64,000 nt of DNA from an uncultured Trichococcus sp. (GCF_963663645.1 NZ_OY760503.1:2733501-2797500); one strand, 5' to 3'. Numbered from the stretch's first letter, positions 46,522-55,559 are shown. The notes: generated by a model from the letters alone, not told the origin. A program made the numbers and translations.

Positions 46522-46573
46522 TTGACAATCAGCGTCCATCTTAATATATTTATAATCATAGTAAAATATTAAG
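46522..46573 (+). promoter_or_regulatory. AraC gene promoter with inverted repeat
   Basis: TTGACA (46522-46527), 17-bp spacer, TATATT (46545-46550). An inverted repeat CTTAATAT (46540-46547) / ATATTAAG (46566-46573) overlaps the -10 box and start site and may be the binding site controlling both divergent genes. Confidence 0.6.
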
Positions 46574-46590
46574 ATTAGGAGGAAAACCAC

Positions 46591-47409
46591 ATGATCATCA
46601 CCATAAATAATCTGGATTATCGTTCCACGAACATTCCGATGATGGTATTGACCCTAGGATTCAAACATAATCAAGAAACCATCAACCGGATAGAAGGCGT
46701 CTCCCATTTCCAATGGTTTTTTTGTGAAAAAGGCCAAGGAGAAGTCATCATTGACGAGAAAAAAATGATCATCAATGAGGGTCAAGGATTCCTGATTTAT
46801 CCAAACACTGCTCACGAGTACCATGCACTATCCGATGAATGGCTGCTCGATTTTATAGGATTCAATGGAGATATTTGTCTGGAACTCTTAAAAAATCTGG
46901 ACATGACACAATCAGGCGCTTACCACTTATCCGATACGCAGATTTTTTCAACCTCTGTTCTTGAAATGATAAACACTTATAAGACTAGTGCGAATTTTAA
47001 AATTGAACTTTCGACTTATTGTTATAACCTTCTATTAAATTTGGCCAATGCCGTAAGGTTGATTATTGGAGAAAATCAATTTGGAACAAACAGAACCGTT
47101 AACAGTATCATTTCCTTCATCGAAGAAAATTATCACCAGCCTATCAACCTTGATGATATCGCTTCATCCTGCGGAATGACAAAGGAACATATTTGTGGGG
47201 TCTTCAAAAAAAATATGAACCAAACAATCAATCACTTTCTGACGAATGTAAGAATTATCCACGCTAGAGTGGAATTGTTGCAGTTTCCAGAAAAGAAAAT
47301 CCATGAAATTGCAGACTCTTGCGGGTTCCGGGACTCGAGTTATTTCTGTAAAGTTTTCAAAAAGCATGTCGGGTATTCTCCAGAGCAGTTCAGAAAGGTA
47401 AGATATTAA
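46591..47409 (+). CDS. AraC family regulator with cupin sensor
   Basis: 272 aa. The N-terminal cupin (about 20-95: GQGFLIYPNTAHEYHAL) binds sugar and the C-terminal double HTH (about 170-272) contains INLDDIASSCGMTKEHICGVFKK and IADSCGFRDSSYFCKVFKKHVGYSPEQFR. TTAGGAGGAAAAC precedes the ATG. Divergent from the GH35 gene, which it probably activates. It ends in a strong terminator. Confidence 0.87.
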   Translation: MIITINNLDYRSTNIPMMVLTLGFKHNQETINRIEGVSHFQWFFCEKGQGEVIIDEKKMIINEGQGFLIYPNTAHEYHALSDEWLLDFIGFNGDICLELLKNLDMTQSGAYHLSDTQIFSTSVLEMINTYKTSANFKIELSTYCYNLLLNLANAVRLIIGENQFGTNRTVNSIISFIEENYHQPINLDDIASSCGMTKEHICGVFKKNMNQTINHFLTNVRIIHARVELLQFPEKKIHEIADSCGFRDSSYFCKVFKKHVGYSPEQFRKVRY

Positions 47410-47724
47410 TGGGTATCCCCTCGGCAAATCCAGCATCATAGACAATAGGGCTGTATCAAAACCAGAATAGTACTTCCTGATTTTGATACAGCTTCTTCTA
47501 TTTGAGAAATGGATTTGTGCTCAGAAATAACCCGCCAAAAGCGGTTAGGCGGGGAAAAACGTCCATGGACAACACGAGATTACCCGTAAAAACCATTTTG
47601 GCGGGTAATCTCGTTCACAATCATAAACTCGTACCCAAGACCGGACAATCCTACAAGCAAACCACAAAGAAGGAGCTGCCTCATTTTGATATGCCCTATT
47701 ATTGTCCGAAGTATCGCCAGCGGA
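47410..47724. other. 315-bp gene-free region with two hairpins
   Basis: No credible gene. After the AraC terminator there are two further hairpins: CCCGCC (47531-47536) / GGCGGG (47548-47553), and ACGAGATTACCCG (47574-47586) / CGGGTAATCTCGT (47602-47614). The 5' arm ACCCGCCAAAA (47530-47540) is also exactly complementary to TTTTGGCGGGT (47596-47606), so the two hairpins can compete with a third pairing. Confidence 0.6.
47450..47500 (+). terminator. Terminator of the AraC gene
   Basis: Perfect 12-bp stem GCTGTATCAAAA (47450-47461) / TTTTGATACAGC (47481-47492), followed by TTCTTCTATTT. Confidence 0.75.
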
Positions 47725-49983
47725 TCAATCAAATGTCAGGGTGATTTTCTCTTCTAAGTATTCCTGAGAGTTTTTTCCCAAACAAATCAAAAATTCCCCG
47801 TCTTCAAATTTGAAGGCACCTTTATTGTCATAGAATCCCAATTTCTGCTTCGGAAGGTCAAAGCTGACTGTCCGCAATTCTCCTGGTAGCAGCGTTACTT
47901 TTTGGTAATCTTTCATTTCAAGCACAGGACGAACAATCGAGCCAACAATATCGCGGACGTATAATTGAACGATTTCTGTTCCTGGTTTCTGACCTGTATT
48001 TTGGATATCAGCGGACACACGGATGCTGTCATTGTGCCTGCTCAAAACAAGGTTGCTGTATGTATATTCGGTGTAAGATAGTCCGAATCCGAATGGATAC
48101 AACGGTCCGTTTTCTATATCCATGTATTTCGATGTAAACTTGCTCTTTCCACCGGGCCTTCCTGTATTCGGATGATTATAATAGATTGGGCATTGTCCAG
48201 TCACTCTTGGAAACGATACTGATAATTTGCCGCTGGGATTGGCGGCGCCAAAAATGACATTCGCAACAGCAGTCCCCATCTGAACCCCCAAGTGCCATGT
48301 TTCCAGGATAGCATCAACATTTTGGTGCTCCCATTCCAAGGCCAGTGGACGGCCATTCATCAAAACGGCAACGACAGGCTTTCCTGCGTCTTTGACCTTC
48401 TCAAGCATCCCTTTCTGAGAGCCTGGCAAAGTGATCGTCGCACGTGAGGCTGCTTCTCCGGACATCGACACTGTTTCACCCACCACAGCGACGATAACAT
48501 CACCGTATGCGAGGGCTTCTTTCAACTTATTCTCATCCAAGGGAGACGTCAGACCACCTGTGGCAAAGTATTTGACCCGCTCCCCTTGTGCCGACAGGCC
48601 GGATAGTAGCGATACGCAATCTTCCGCTTTCCAACTTATCGACCAGGCACCGACAACTTCAGTGGCCATATCAGCGAGCTCGCCGATGACACTGATTTTA
48701 GCCGTTCTGTCCAAAGGCAAAAGATTATTCTCGTTCTTCAACAAAACAATGGATTTCTCGGCTGCTTCCAAAGCCAACTGGGTATTGTTCTGCGGAACTT
48801 CATCCTCTTCCTCGATTTCCACATAAGGCTCAGCGAATAAGCCCAACCACATTTTGATCGTAAGAATGCGGCTTACAGCCTCATCAAGGAGACTTTCGTC
48901 CACTAGATTTTCCTCAATCAGCGTTTTCAGATGCGCACTGTACAAGCCTGTCCCCATATCCATGTCCAAGCCAGCTGTAGCTGCCTGCCTTGCTGCAGCT
49001 TTTTCATCCTCAGCAATTCCATGAGTGACACATTCCCTGATGCCATTCGCATCACTGACGACGAAACCTTCGAAACCATACTCCTCTTTCAGCACCGCTC
49101 GCAGCATGTCTTGATTCACTGTACAGGGGACTCCGTTCAAATCGTTGAAGGCAGCCATAACCGTGGCAGCACCTTCTTCAATTGCGGCTTTAAAAGGCGC
49201 CAGATACACATTATGCAGCAAGGAATCCGCCATGGAAGTCGTGTTGTAGTCCTTGCCCCCTTCCGCTGCACCGTAAGCAACGAAATGTTTCAGGCAGGCG
49301 GCGACATAATTCCCTGTGCTGCTCTGATCTCCCTGCAGTCCTTGGATTTTTGCTTTTGCAAATTGGGAAACTAAATACGGGTCTTCCCCCGGGCCTTCGG
49401 ATACTCTGCCCCATCTTGCGTCCCTCGATACATCGATCATCGGCGCAAAATGCCAGTTCACCCCTTGCTTGCGGGATTCTTTTGCCGCCATTCTTGCGGT
49501 TCTAACGAACAGCTCGTCTTCAAAGGAGCAAGCTTCGGCCAACGCGATCGGAAACACGGTGCGGAATCCATGAATCACATCCAACCCGATAATCAAGGGA
49601 ATCCCTAATCTGCTTTCTTCGACTGCGATTTTCTGCAGCTCATTCGCCTTTTTTGCATCCTGCAACATCAAGGAACCGATTTTTCCCGCCCGGATTTCAT
49701 CTTCGTGATAGTCCTGCTCCGCTGTCGACATGATTTTCTCAAATTCGGCATGGCTGATCCGGCCATCCGTAAGCATTTCAATCAATTCTTCAAAAGGTAC
49801 TTCAAAACCTCCGACTATAGATACAGCGGCCTGATTCATCTGGCCGATTTTCTCCTCAATGGTCATCGATTGGATCAATTGGGAAATGTGATTCTTTTGT
49901 TCTTCTGTAATTGCTATGATGGTGATCACTTCATTTCTGTATAGATTCTTTTTTCTTATGGTTTCATTATCACAGATGGCCAT
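47725..49983 (-). CDS. GH3 family beta-glucosidase/beta-xylosidase (BglX-like)
   Basis: 752 aa. An N-terminal GH3 barrel contains the nucleophile in GFEGFVVSDANGI, the substrate-binding KHFVAYG and R/H motifs; the C-terminal GH3 domain has VGETVSMSGEAASRATITLPGSQ-like sequence (acid/base region) and a fibronectin III-like tail (LPKQKLGFYDNKG). No signal peptide, so intracellular. The start is uncertain: the ATG at 49983 has only GGAAAAGGG directly adjacent. It would release glucose or xylose from imported glycosides. Confidence 0.88.
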   Translation of the reverse strand: MAICDNETIRKKNLYRNEVITIIAITEEQKNHISQLIQSMTIEEKIGQMNQAAVSIVGGFEVPFEELIEMLTDGRISHAEFEKIMSTAEQDYHEDEIRAGKIGSLMLQDAKKANELQKIAVEESRLGIPLIIGLDVIHGFRTVFPIALAEACSFEDELFVRTARMAAKESRKQGVNWHFAPMIDVSRDARWGRVSEGPGEDPYLVSQFAKAKIQGLQGDQSSTGNYVAACLKHFVAYGAAEGGKDYNTTSMADSLLHNVYLAPFKAAIEEGAATVMAAFNDLNGVPCTVNQDMLRAVLKEEYGFEGFVVSDANGIRECVTHGIAEDEKAAARQAATAGLDMDMGTGLYSAHLKTLIEENLVDESLLDEAVSRILTIKMWLGLFAEPYVEIEEEDEVPQNNTQLALEAAEKSIVLLKNENNLLPLDRTAKISVIGELADMATEVVGAWSISWKAEDCVSLLSGLSAQGERVKYFATGGLTSPLDENKLKEALAYGDVIVAVVGETVSMSGEAASRATITLPGSQKGMLEKVKDAGKPVVAVLMNGRPLALEWEHQNVDAILETWHLGVQMGTAVANVIFGAANPSGKLSVSFPRVTGQCPIYYNHPNTGRPGGKSKFTSKYMDIENGPLYPFGFGLSYTEYTYSNLVLSRHNDSIRVSADIQNTGQKPGTEIVQLYVRDIVGSIVRPVLEMKDYQKVTLLPGELRTVSFDLPKQKLGFYDNKGAFKFEDGEFLICLGKNSQEYLEEKITLTFD

Positions 49984-50095
49984 CCCTTTTCCGTCTGATT
50001 ATTAACGTCCCTGGATTAAATTATTCGCTTTGTTGACATGTTATTTCCGTTCAGGTTGATTGGGGGTTAATTTTCGACACCTAAATATTAACCAC

Positions 50096-50143
50096 AAAAA
50101 AGCGAACACAACATCATTTTGTGATGGCTGTGTTCGCTTTTTT
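50096..50143. terminator. Terminator after AraC-GH39 number 2
   Basis: Near-perfect hairpin AAAAAAGCGAACACA (50096-50110) / TGTGTTCGCTTTTTT (50129-50143); symmetrical A and T runs allow use in both directions. Confidence 0.85.
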
Positions 50144-50169
50144 GTCTGAATCCGAATCGGCAAACTGCG

Positions 50170-52419
50170 CTAATGCGAATAGATCAGGTGAAGATGCTTA
50201 ATTTCATTAGGTTTGAGTACGCAATCAAAATGGAGTGTATTGTCTTCCACCATCAGCATCCTTCCTGTGATGGACGGCTTGGAAACAGAATTCAGATAAT
50301 CCAGTTCGTCCCTGCTGAAAAATGATGGATACTTGAAATCCATGCTTAGCCAATTATGCAATGCACTCCCATCTTCTTCATTTACCGTTCGCGATTTCAG
50401 GAAGTACTTCCCATTCTTTAAACCGTTCAATCGAAAAGAGATTCTTTTTTCGTCATTATCCTCAAAATAATCTGAAATTTCTTGGCTTGCGCGCCCAGTT
50501 TCCTCTGCATAATAGTACTTATAACTCAGCTGCTTACAATTATGGCATACGATTTCGAAATATTTGATATCATCATTGGTCACCAGAACATTTTCATCCT
50601 TGTAGATAAAATAGTGATCCAGCTTTTTTAAAAATTTAAAAGTATAGAAGGAGGGTTTTTTTATGCCTTTCCTGCTCAAGATCCCGGGGAGTCCAGAAAT
50701 CGGATTATTATCTTTGTTGTCATCAAACATCAAGTCAAGCGGCTTGTCTATAGGTAAATACTCCAAAACCCCATAGCCTCTCAGCATGTTCTGCATGATA
50801 CTGGCGCCTCTGTAGCTTGAGTCATGAATGATGCTTACATCAATCAGGGAGTCTTTCCAACTTGAAATGGTGACTTTTCCTGATGGATTGTTCTCAAGAA
50901 AAATGCTTCTCGCTAATTCATATTGCTCAAAAATATAGTTTGAATCAGTCGTACGGCTGATCAAAATATTCCCATCCTTATTCTCAATCGAATACGGTGC
51001 CACAGTCAGCGTAAGTGTTTCCAAATTGGTGTTGAATTTCAAAAAGCGTTTGAGGTTGTTACCTTCATCATCCAGTAACAGGCCCGGTCCCATCAATTTA
51101 TTTGTGAGCCCGATCTCTTCGAATACACTGCTCAAGGTATCATAAAAGATAGCGTACTCCCTGGCTTTTTCATCCAAATAATCCGTATTGTAGTCCAGTT
51201 CAAATTTCCACGACTGTATTTTTTTTATGCCATAGCGATTAATGAAATGATTCAGCATCTCCTTGAGATAGAGCCTAAACCCCGCTTCATTATGATAGGT
51301 CCTGAAGTCGATTACGAATAATAAGCTAAAATTCATTTCTATCAGAAAATCCAAGGCTTTTTCTTCGTCATAATACGAATAATCCGCCGAAAGGAACTTA
51401 AATAAGTCCAAATTGATTCTGGCATAGCGGAAGCCAATCTGATTCTGCACCTCCACTATTTGCTCTTTCATGCCGTCATTCAGTATCTGGGAAAGCTTCC
51501 CCAAATTACATATGTTGAACCAGTAGGGAATCAATTTTTCATTTTCATTTGATATATTTATGAAGATTTCATGGGTGCTTTCATTTTCGTCTATGTTCGA
51601 GCCCTGCAAGTATGGTTTTACGGACGAATATTCCCACACGTCATCTTCTATTTTTACTTTTTGATTCAGCGTCCTATATTGGCTAGGATTCATTTTGTAT
51701 TTTTCCTTAAAAACACGTGCAAAAGAAGATAGATTCGGAAAGCCATGGTCCAATGCGATCCTCAGTATGGTAGTGTCGCTATGGAGCAGCTCAATACGCG
51801 CTGCCTCTATCCTTTCGGAATTCACATACTTCAAAAATGTCGTTTGAAAGGTTTCCTTGAAGTACTTCGAAAAATATTGCGGTGATAAATGAAAGTGGTC
51901 TGCAATAGCATTCAGAGAAATATCTTCTTTGTAATTGGCGTCTATATACGCAATGATTTCATCTTTTCGCGCATCCTCTTCATTTTTGATCAGAATATTA
52001 TTCGAAAACTTTGTTATCAGAAAGGAAAGCAAGTCGAAGGAGTTTTTTTGGTACAATAGGTTTCTGTATTCTTGTTCAAAACTCGATTTTATCAAGCGAT
52101 CCAGCAAAGCCTTTAATTTAAGGAAATGTTCATTTTTCTCTTTAACAGTATTACAGGCGAAATACTTTGTTTGGTAGTCGGTCAATCGCAGAAGTTCATG
52201 AGTGTCGATGCTGAATTTAACCAACAGACAATCTTCATTGGTGATTTGGAAACATTCAAAAGGGTTGATCATGACAACATCCAGTGGTTTCAAATGAAAT
52301 GAATTTCCAGAAACCTGCAGTGCCACATTTCCTTTCAGCAGATAGAAGATAATATATGCGTTACTGACTTCCGTCACATTTATAGATTTTAAAATTTCCA
52401 CATGGATAAGGCTTCTCAT
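50170..52419 (-). CDS. AraC family regulator fused to a degenerate GH39-like domain (749 aa)
   Basis: It has the same architecture as the protein at 42293: cupin-like sensor (1 to about 90), AraC HTH pair (about 155-250: ISLNAIADHFHLSPQYFSKYF and LRIALDHGFPNLSSFARVFKEKYKMNPSQYR), then a GH39-like barrel (about 290-749). The acid/base WNEPN equivalent reads LDYNTD and the nucleophile TEW equivalent reads ISSWKDS. Both catalytic Glu are gone, so it should be a ligand sensor. It lies upstream of and reads towards GH3, its probable target. Confidence 0.84.
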   Translation of the reverse strand: MRSLIHVEILKSINVTEVSNAYIIFYLLKGNVALQVSGNSFHLKPLDVVMINPFECFQITNEDCLLVKFSIDTHELLRLTDYQTKYFACNTVKEKNEHFLKLKALLDRLIKSSFEQEYRNLLYQKNSFDLLSFLITKFSNNILIKNEEDARKDEIIAYIDANYKEDISLNAIADHFHLSPQYFSKYFKETFQTTFLKYVNSERIEAARIELLHSDTTILRIALDHGFPNLSSFARVFKEKYKMNPSQYRTLNQKVKIEDDVWEYSSVKPYLQGSNIDENESTHEIFINISNENEKLIPYWFNICNLGKLSQILNDGMKEQIVEVQNQIGFRYARINLDLFKFLSADYSYYDEEKALDFLIEMNFSLLFVIDFRTYHNEAGFRLYLKEMLNHFINRYGIKKIQSWKFELDYNTDYLDEKAREYAIFYDTLSSVFEEIGLTNKLMGPGLLLDDEGNNLKRFLKFNTNLETLTLTVAPYSIENKDGNILISRTTDSNYIFEQYELARSIFLENNPSGKVTISSWKDSLIDVSIIHDSSYRGASIMQNMLRGYGVLEYLPIDKPLDLMFDDNKDNNPISGLPGILSRKGIKKPSFYTFKFLKKLDHYFIYKDENVLVTNDDIKYFEIVCHNCKQLSYKYYYAEETGRASQEISDYFEDNDEKRISFRLNGLKNGKYFLKSRTVNEEDGSALHNWLSMDFKYPSFFSRDELDYLNSVSKPSITGRMLMVEDNTLHFDCVLKPNEIKHLHLIYSH

Positions 52420-52904
52420 GATTTCACTTCTTTCTTCCCAATAATCAATATTACATTTAATCAGGGTGGTTTCTCCGTGGTATTTTCAATTTATTTCACG
52501 CGTCCATCGGAAACACAAAAAATGTTCCTGCCCCAACAGATTCGACTATCTCGTTTGTTCACAAAATGAGAACACACTCGTCACATTACATGATAAGAAC
52601 TTAAAATTCAACTCTGATTTGGCTTTGTTGTATGATTCATCGGCAAAAGGCGTTGGCAAGAAATGCCATGAATACGCAACAAACCCATCATCCTCTGAGA
52701 AAAAATCTGAATAATCGGTTAATTTTTATGCGCTTATTTCGACTGGCTGAGGAGATTTTTACGTTGGAACATCGACAGAGGTTTACTTCAACAGCTTGAT
52801 TTCTTGGGATAAGAATCATTGAAAATAAAAGTTAGACATTTGACTTGGAGTGCACTCCAAGGTTTAAAATAGCCTTATCAAATAAAGTGATGGAGGAAAA
52901 TACT
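52420..52904. other. 485-bp gene-free region
   Basis: No supported gene. It contains the promoter area of the AraC-GH39 gene, a 31-bp stretch (about 52780-52810) matching the 3' end of the homocysteine methyltransferase fragment at 54978-55008 with two mismatches, and the MerR-type promoter of the aldo/keto reductase. Confidence 0.55.
52840..52870 (+). promoter_or_regulatory. MerR-type promoter with perfect 16-bp palindrome
   Basis: TTGACT (52840-52845) and TAAAAT (52865-52870) are 19 bp apart; the spacer contains the perfect palindrome TTGGAGTGCACTCCAA (52845-52860). This is the classic architecture of promoters activated by MerR regulators of the AdhR type, which respond to aldehydes. Confidence 0.75.
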
Positions 52905-53759
52905 ATGGAACAAACGTATCTCACATTGAACGACGGAAACAAAATCCCACAATTCGGACTGGGTGTCTTCCAAATTCCTGGGGACGAGAAGACCAAAGAA
53001 GCTTGTTCGGAAGCCTTCAAATTAGGCTATCGTCATATCGATACTGCGCATGCCTATCAAAACGAGCGCGGAGTCGGTCAAGCTGTAAAAGAAAGCGGCA
53101 TTCCGAGAGAAGAAATCTGGATCACGACGAAATTGTGGCCAAGCGAATACGGCGAAGGCAAGACGGCAAAAGCCATCGACAAAATGCTGGAGCGTCTGCA
53201 GACGGATTACATCGACCTCTTGCTGTTGCATCAACAGTTCGGGGATTACCTGGGCGCTTGGAAAGATATGGAAAAAGCTGTCGCTGAAGGCAAAGTGAAA
53301 AGCATCGGCTTGAGCAACTTCGAATCCGAACGGTTGGAGGAAGTACTCGCTGCCGCAACGATCAATCCATCTGTTCTGCAGGTTGAATGCCACCCTTATT
53401 ACCAACAAAATGATCTGAAGAAACGGATTGCGCCTTATAACACAGTCATCGAAAGCTGGTATCCGCTTGGACATGGGGATGCGGCCTTGATCGAAGAGCC
53501 CGTTTTCACCAAATTGGCTGGGAAATACGGCAAAACGAACGCCCAGATCATCCTGCGTTGGCACATCCAGGAAGGCATCATTGTTTTCCCTAAATCATCA
53601 AATCCGGTGCACATCAAAGAGAATATCGACATCTTCGATTTCGAATTGACTGAAGAAGAAATGAACGAAATCCGCCAACTGGACAAAGGTTTCCGTTACT
53701 ACACACGGACACTTGCGGAACAGGAAGAAGCATTGAGCCAATTTGTGCCGGCTGATTAA
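52905..53759 (+). CDS. Aldo/keto reductase (2,5-diketo-gluconate reductase/methylglyoxal reductase type)
   Basis: 284-aa AKR5-like enzyme. Catalytic tetrad residues lie in RHIDTAHAYQNERGVG (Asp, Tyr), TTKLWPSEYG (Lys) and LLLLHQQFG (His); the cofactor segment is FPKSSNPVHIKENIDIFDFEL. NADPH-dependent carbonyl reduction; the AdhR-like promoter favours an aldehyde-detoxifying role such as methylglyoxal reduction. GATGGAGG precedes the ATG at 52905. Confidence 0.88.
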   Translation: MEQTYLTLNDGNKIPQFGLGVFQIPGDEKTKEACSEAFKLGYRHIDTAHAYQNERGVGQAVKESGIPREEIWITTKLWPSEYGEGKTAKAIDKMLERLQTDYIDLLLLHQQFGDYLGAWKDMEKAVAEGKVKSIGLSNFESERLEEVLAAATINPSVLQVECHPYYQQNDLKKRIAPYNTVIESWYPLGHGDAALIEEPVFTKLAGKYGKTNAQIILRWHIQEGIIVFPKSSNPVHIKENIDIFDFELTEEEMNEIRQLDKGFRYYTRTLAEQEEALSQFVPAD

Positions 53760-53779
53760 GAGAAATTGAAAATCAAATG

Positions 53780-53826
53780 AACCCATCCATAAATGCCGGC
53801 AAAACAGTATTTATGAAGGGGTTCGT
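53780..53826 (+). terminator. Terminator of the aldo/keto reductase gene
   Basis: Hairpin built on AACCCA and CATAAAT (53788-53794) pairing with ATTTATG (53809-53815) and GGGGTT, then CGTTTTG. Confidence 0.6.
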
Positions 53827-54086
53827 TTTGTGGTATAAACCGACTGCTTGGAAAGCTTTGAACTTTGAAACCTGACTTCTTATCTGATTATGATATTCTC
53901 CCATCAGCCAGAACAAGCCTTCTTGGTCTGTGATGAAGCATAGAAACCTTTTCGAATTATATTGCGTATCTATACTTTGATGACCATTCTATTTTTGGAT
54001 ATCGGGAACCAGTCTGTGTATTTGTTGTATTACTTGAACATCACAATATCAAGCCTCACGACTCAATCAATCAATGCTGTTCAAAG

Positions 54087-54115
54087 TTGACAAATGCGCA
54101 TTATATACGCATAAT
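54087..54115 (+). promoter_or_regulatory. HicAB promoter/operator
   Basis: TTGACA (54087-54092), 17-bp spacer, CATAAT (54110-54115). An inverted repeat ATGCG (54094-54098) / CGCAT (54108-54112) lies in the spacer, where the ribbon-helix-helix HicB would bind for autorepression. Confidence 0.65.
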
Positions 54116-54138
54116 TCAAATAGAGAGGACCAAAAACA

Positions 54139-54327
54139 ATGCCAATGACACCAAGACAAATGGTTAAACTATTACAAAAGAATGGGTTTGTGCGACTGAC
54201 TCAAAATGGCAGCCACCTCAAATTATTCAATAAAGTAAATCAAAAAACCGTAATTGTTCCACTGCACAATAAGGATTTGGGAATCGGCTTAGAACAGAGT
54301 ATTCTGAAACAAGCAGGACTTAAATGA
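54139..54327 (+). CDS. hicA: HicA family mRNA interferase toxin
   Basis: 62-aa toxin with the double-stranded-RNA-binding-like fold and the catalytic His in QNGSHLKLF. It cleaves mRNA independently of ribosomes and is neutralised by HicB. GAGAGGACC precedes the ATG. It is 63 bp upstream of hicB, in the usual toxin-first order. Confidence 0.9.
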   Translation: MPMTPRQMVKLLQKNGFVRLTQNGSHLKLFNKVNQKTVIVPLHNKDLGIGLEQSILKQAGLK

Positions 54328-54390
54328 TATATTTGTTAATGAAGACCCCTAATAAATAAACATTCCAACAATGATAAGGAGAGGACGAAA

Positions 54391-54771
54391 ATGAAGTTAG
54401 TCTATCCAGCTACATTCGAAAAGGACGGCAAGTATATCCTTGTTCAATTCCCTGATATACCGGAAGCAATCACGCAAGGTGCCACAATCGAGGAAGCTTA
54501 TGAGATGGCCGAAGAAGTGCTAGGCCTCGCTATAGAGGATAAAAAAGATTTCCCTGTTGCTACACCTGTGGACGTCATGCAAAAACAATATCCCAGCAAA
54601 ACTGTCGCTCTGATCGGAATCGATTTGGCTGCATACAGACGGAAGTATCATTCCAAAACAATCAGAAAAAATGTGACGATCCCTGAATGGTTGGCTGATC
54701 TGGCATCCGAGGAGAACATCAATTTTTCACAGACTCTGACGGATGCTTTGAAGGAAAAATTGCGGGTATGA
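54391..54771 (+). CDS. hicB: HicB family antitoxin
   Basis: 126 aa. The N-terminal partially degraded RNase H-like HicB fold contains FPDIPEAITQGATIEEAYEMA; the C-terminal ribbon-helix-helix segment (RKNVTIPEWLADLASEENIN) binds the operator. AAGGAGAGGACG precedes the ATG. The same RNA ends in the terminator at 54890. Confidence 0.9.
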   Translation: MKLVYPATFEKDGKYILVQFPDIPEAITQGATIEEAYEMAEEVLGLAIEDKKDFPVATPVDVMQKQYPSKTVALIGIDLAAYRRKYHSKTIRKNVTIPEWLADLASEENINFSQTLTDALKEKLRV

Positions 54772-54786
54772 TTCCGCACTGCCCTT

Positions 54787-54863
54787 CTCCGGTTAGGGCT
54801 GGCTAATCGGAGGTGAACAACATTCTGATCGCCCGATCTCCGGTGAAACGCCCCTCACCGGAG
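54787..54863 (-). repeat. Palindrome array B (two units)
   Basis: Units start at 54787 and 54838, 51 bp apart. The first has one degenerate arm (ATCGGAG); the second is intact with GATCTCCGG / CCGGAGATC. The AT-flanked unit is last, opposite to arrays A, D and E, so the array is probably inverted. Confidence 0.75.
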
Positions 54864-54889
54864 ATCGGATATAGCAAACGGTAAAACAC

Positions 54890-54936
54890 ATAAACCTATC
54901 ATCCTCTTGTTTGTGGGATGATAGGTTTATTTTTAC
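54890..54936 (+). terminator. Terminator of hicAB
   Basis: Perfect 15-bp stem ATAAACCTATCATCC (54890-54904) / GGATGATAGGTTTAT (54916-54930), followed by TTTTTACT. Confidence 0.85.
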
Positions 54937-54962
54937 TGATTTCGAAAAATAACTTATACCTA

Positions 54963-55505
54963 CTAAAGAACAGCAGCGAAGGTTTCCTTCAACAGCTTGA
55001 TTTCTTTGGCGGATGTGCAGCAACAGCCACCGATCCATTTGCATCCTGACTCATGCCATTTCAATGCTTCGTTTGAAAACACTTCGTCCACTGCGTCACT
55101 GTGCGTCCATACTTTTGTGGTGGCATCGTAGGTCGCTCCCGAATTTGGATATGCAACCAATGGCTTTGTCGCAATTTCTTTTAGATATTCCAAGGTGGGC
55201 AAGAGTAAGTCAGGCTGCACGCAATTGACCCCGTAGGCAATGATTTGCTCGGACGACTCTGCCAATAGTTGGAATTCATGCAAATCGGTCCCATCGCATA
55301 AATGGTGGGCGTCGTTCAGAGTGACTGTCAACCAGGATATCGCATTGGGATACTGGGTCAGCAATTCAACCAGAGCCTTGATTTCCGTTATGTCCGGAAT
55401 GGTTTCGATAGCCAGCAGATCAGCCCCTGCTTGCAGCAACAATTCTAGCCTTTCGCGATGGAAATCAACCAATTCGGTTTGCGACAGACCCTGACTGCTC
55501 CCCAT
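54963..55505 (-). pseudogene. Homocysteine S-methyltransferase, 5'-truncated
   Basis: C-terminal 180 residues of an MmuM/BHMT-like barrel: ERLELLLQAGADLLAIETIPD, the zinc Cys in YGVNC, and GGCCCTSAKEIKLLK with the other zinc ligands. Full-length enzymes are about 310 aa and need an N-terminal third that is absent; nothing homologous precedes 55490. The break lies inside a perfect 15-bp inverted repeat (55489-55503 / 55519-55533). The remaining protein is unlikely to be active. Confidence 0.82.
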
Positions 55506-55533
55506 GGATAAATCCAGGGGGGAGCAGTCAGGG
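55489..55533. repeat. Perfect 15-bp inverted repeat at the truncation point
   Basis: CCCTGACTGCTCCCC and its exact complement GGGGAGCAGTCAGGG flank a 15-nt loop that contains the ATG of the truncated methyltransferase frame. Confidence 0.85.
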
Positions 55534-55559
55534 TTGTTGGGACGTCACGGACCGTATTC

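Larger units (their letters stand above)
53760..54138. other. 379-bp gene-free region
   Basis: Apart from the terminator of the aldo/keto reductase and the HicAB promoter, I see no gene or repeat in this stretch. Confidence 0.5.

Noticed and set aside
47502-47744. 80-aa plus-strand frame after the AraC terminator
   Set aside because: It runs through two strong hairpins and into the end of GH3; no ribosome site or family signature.
52466-52714. 82-aa plus-strand frame
   Set aside because: It starts with GTG without a ribosome site, has biased composition and no recognisable domain; treated as chance.
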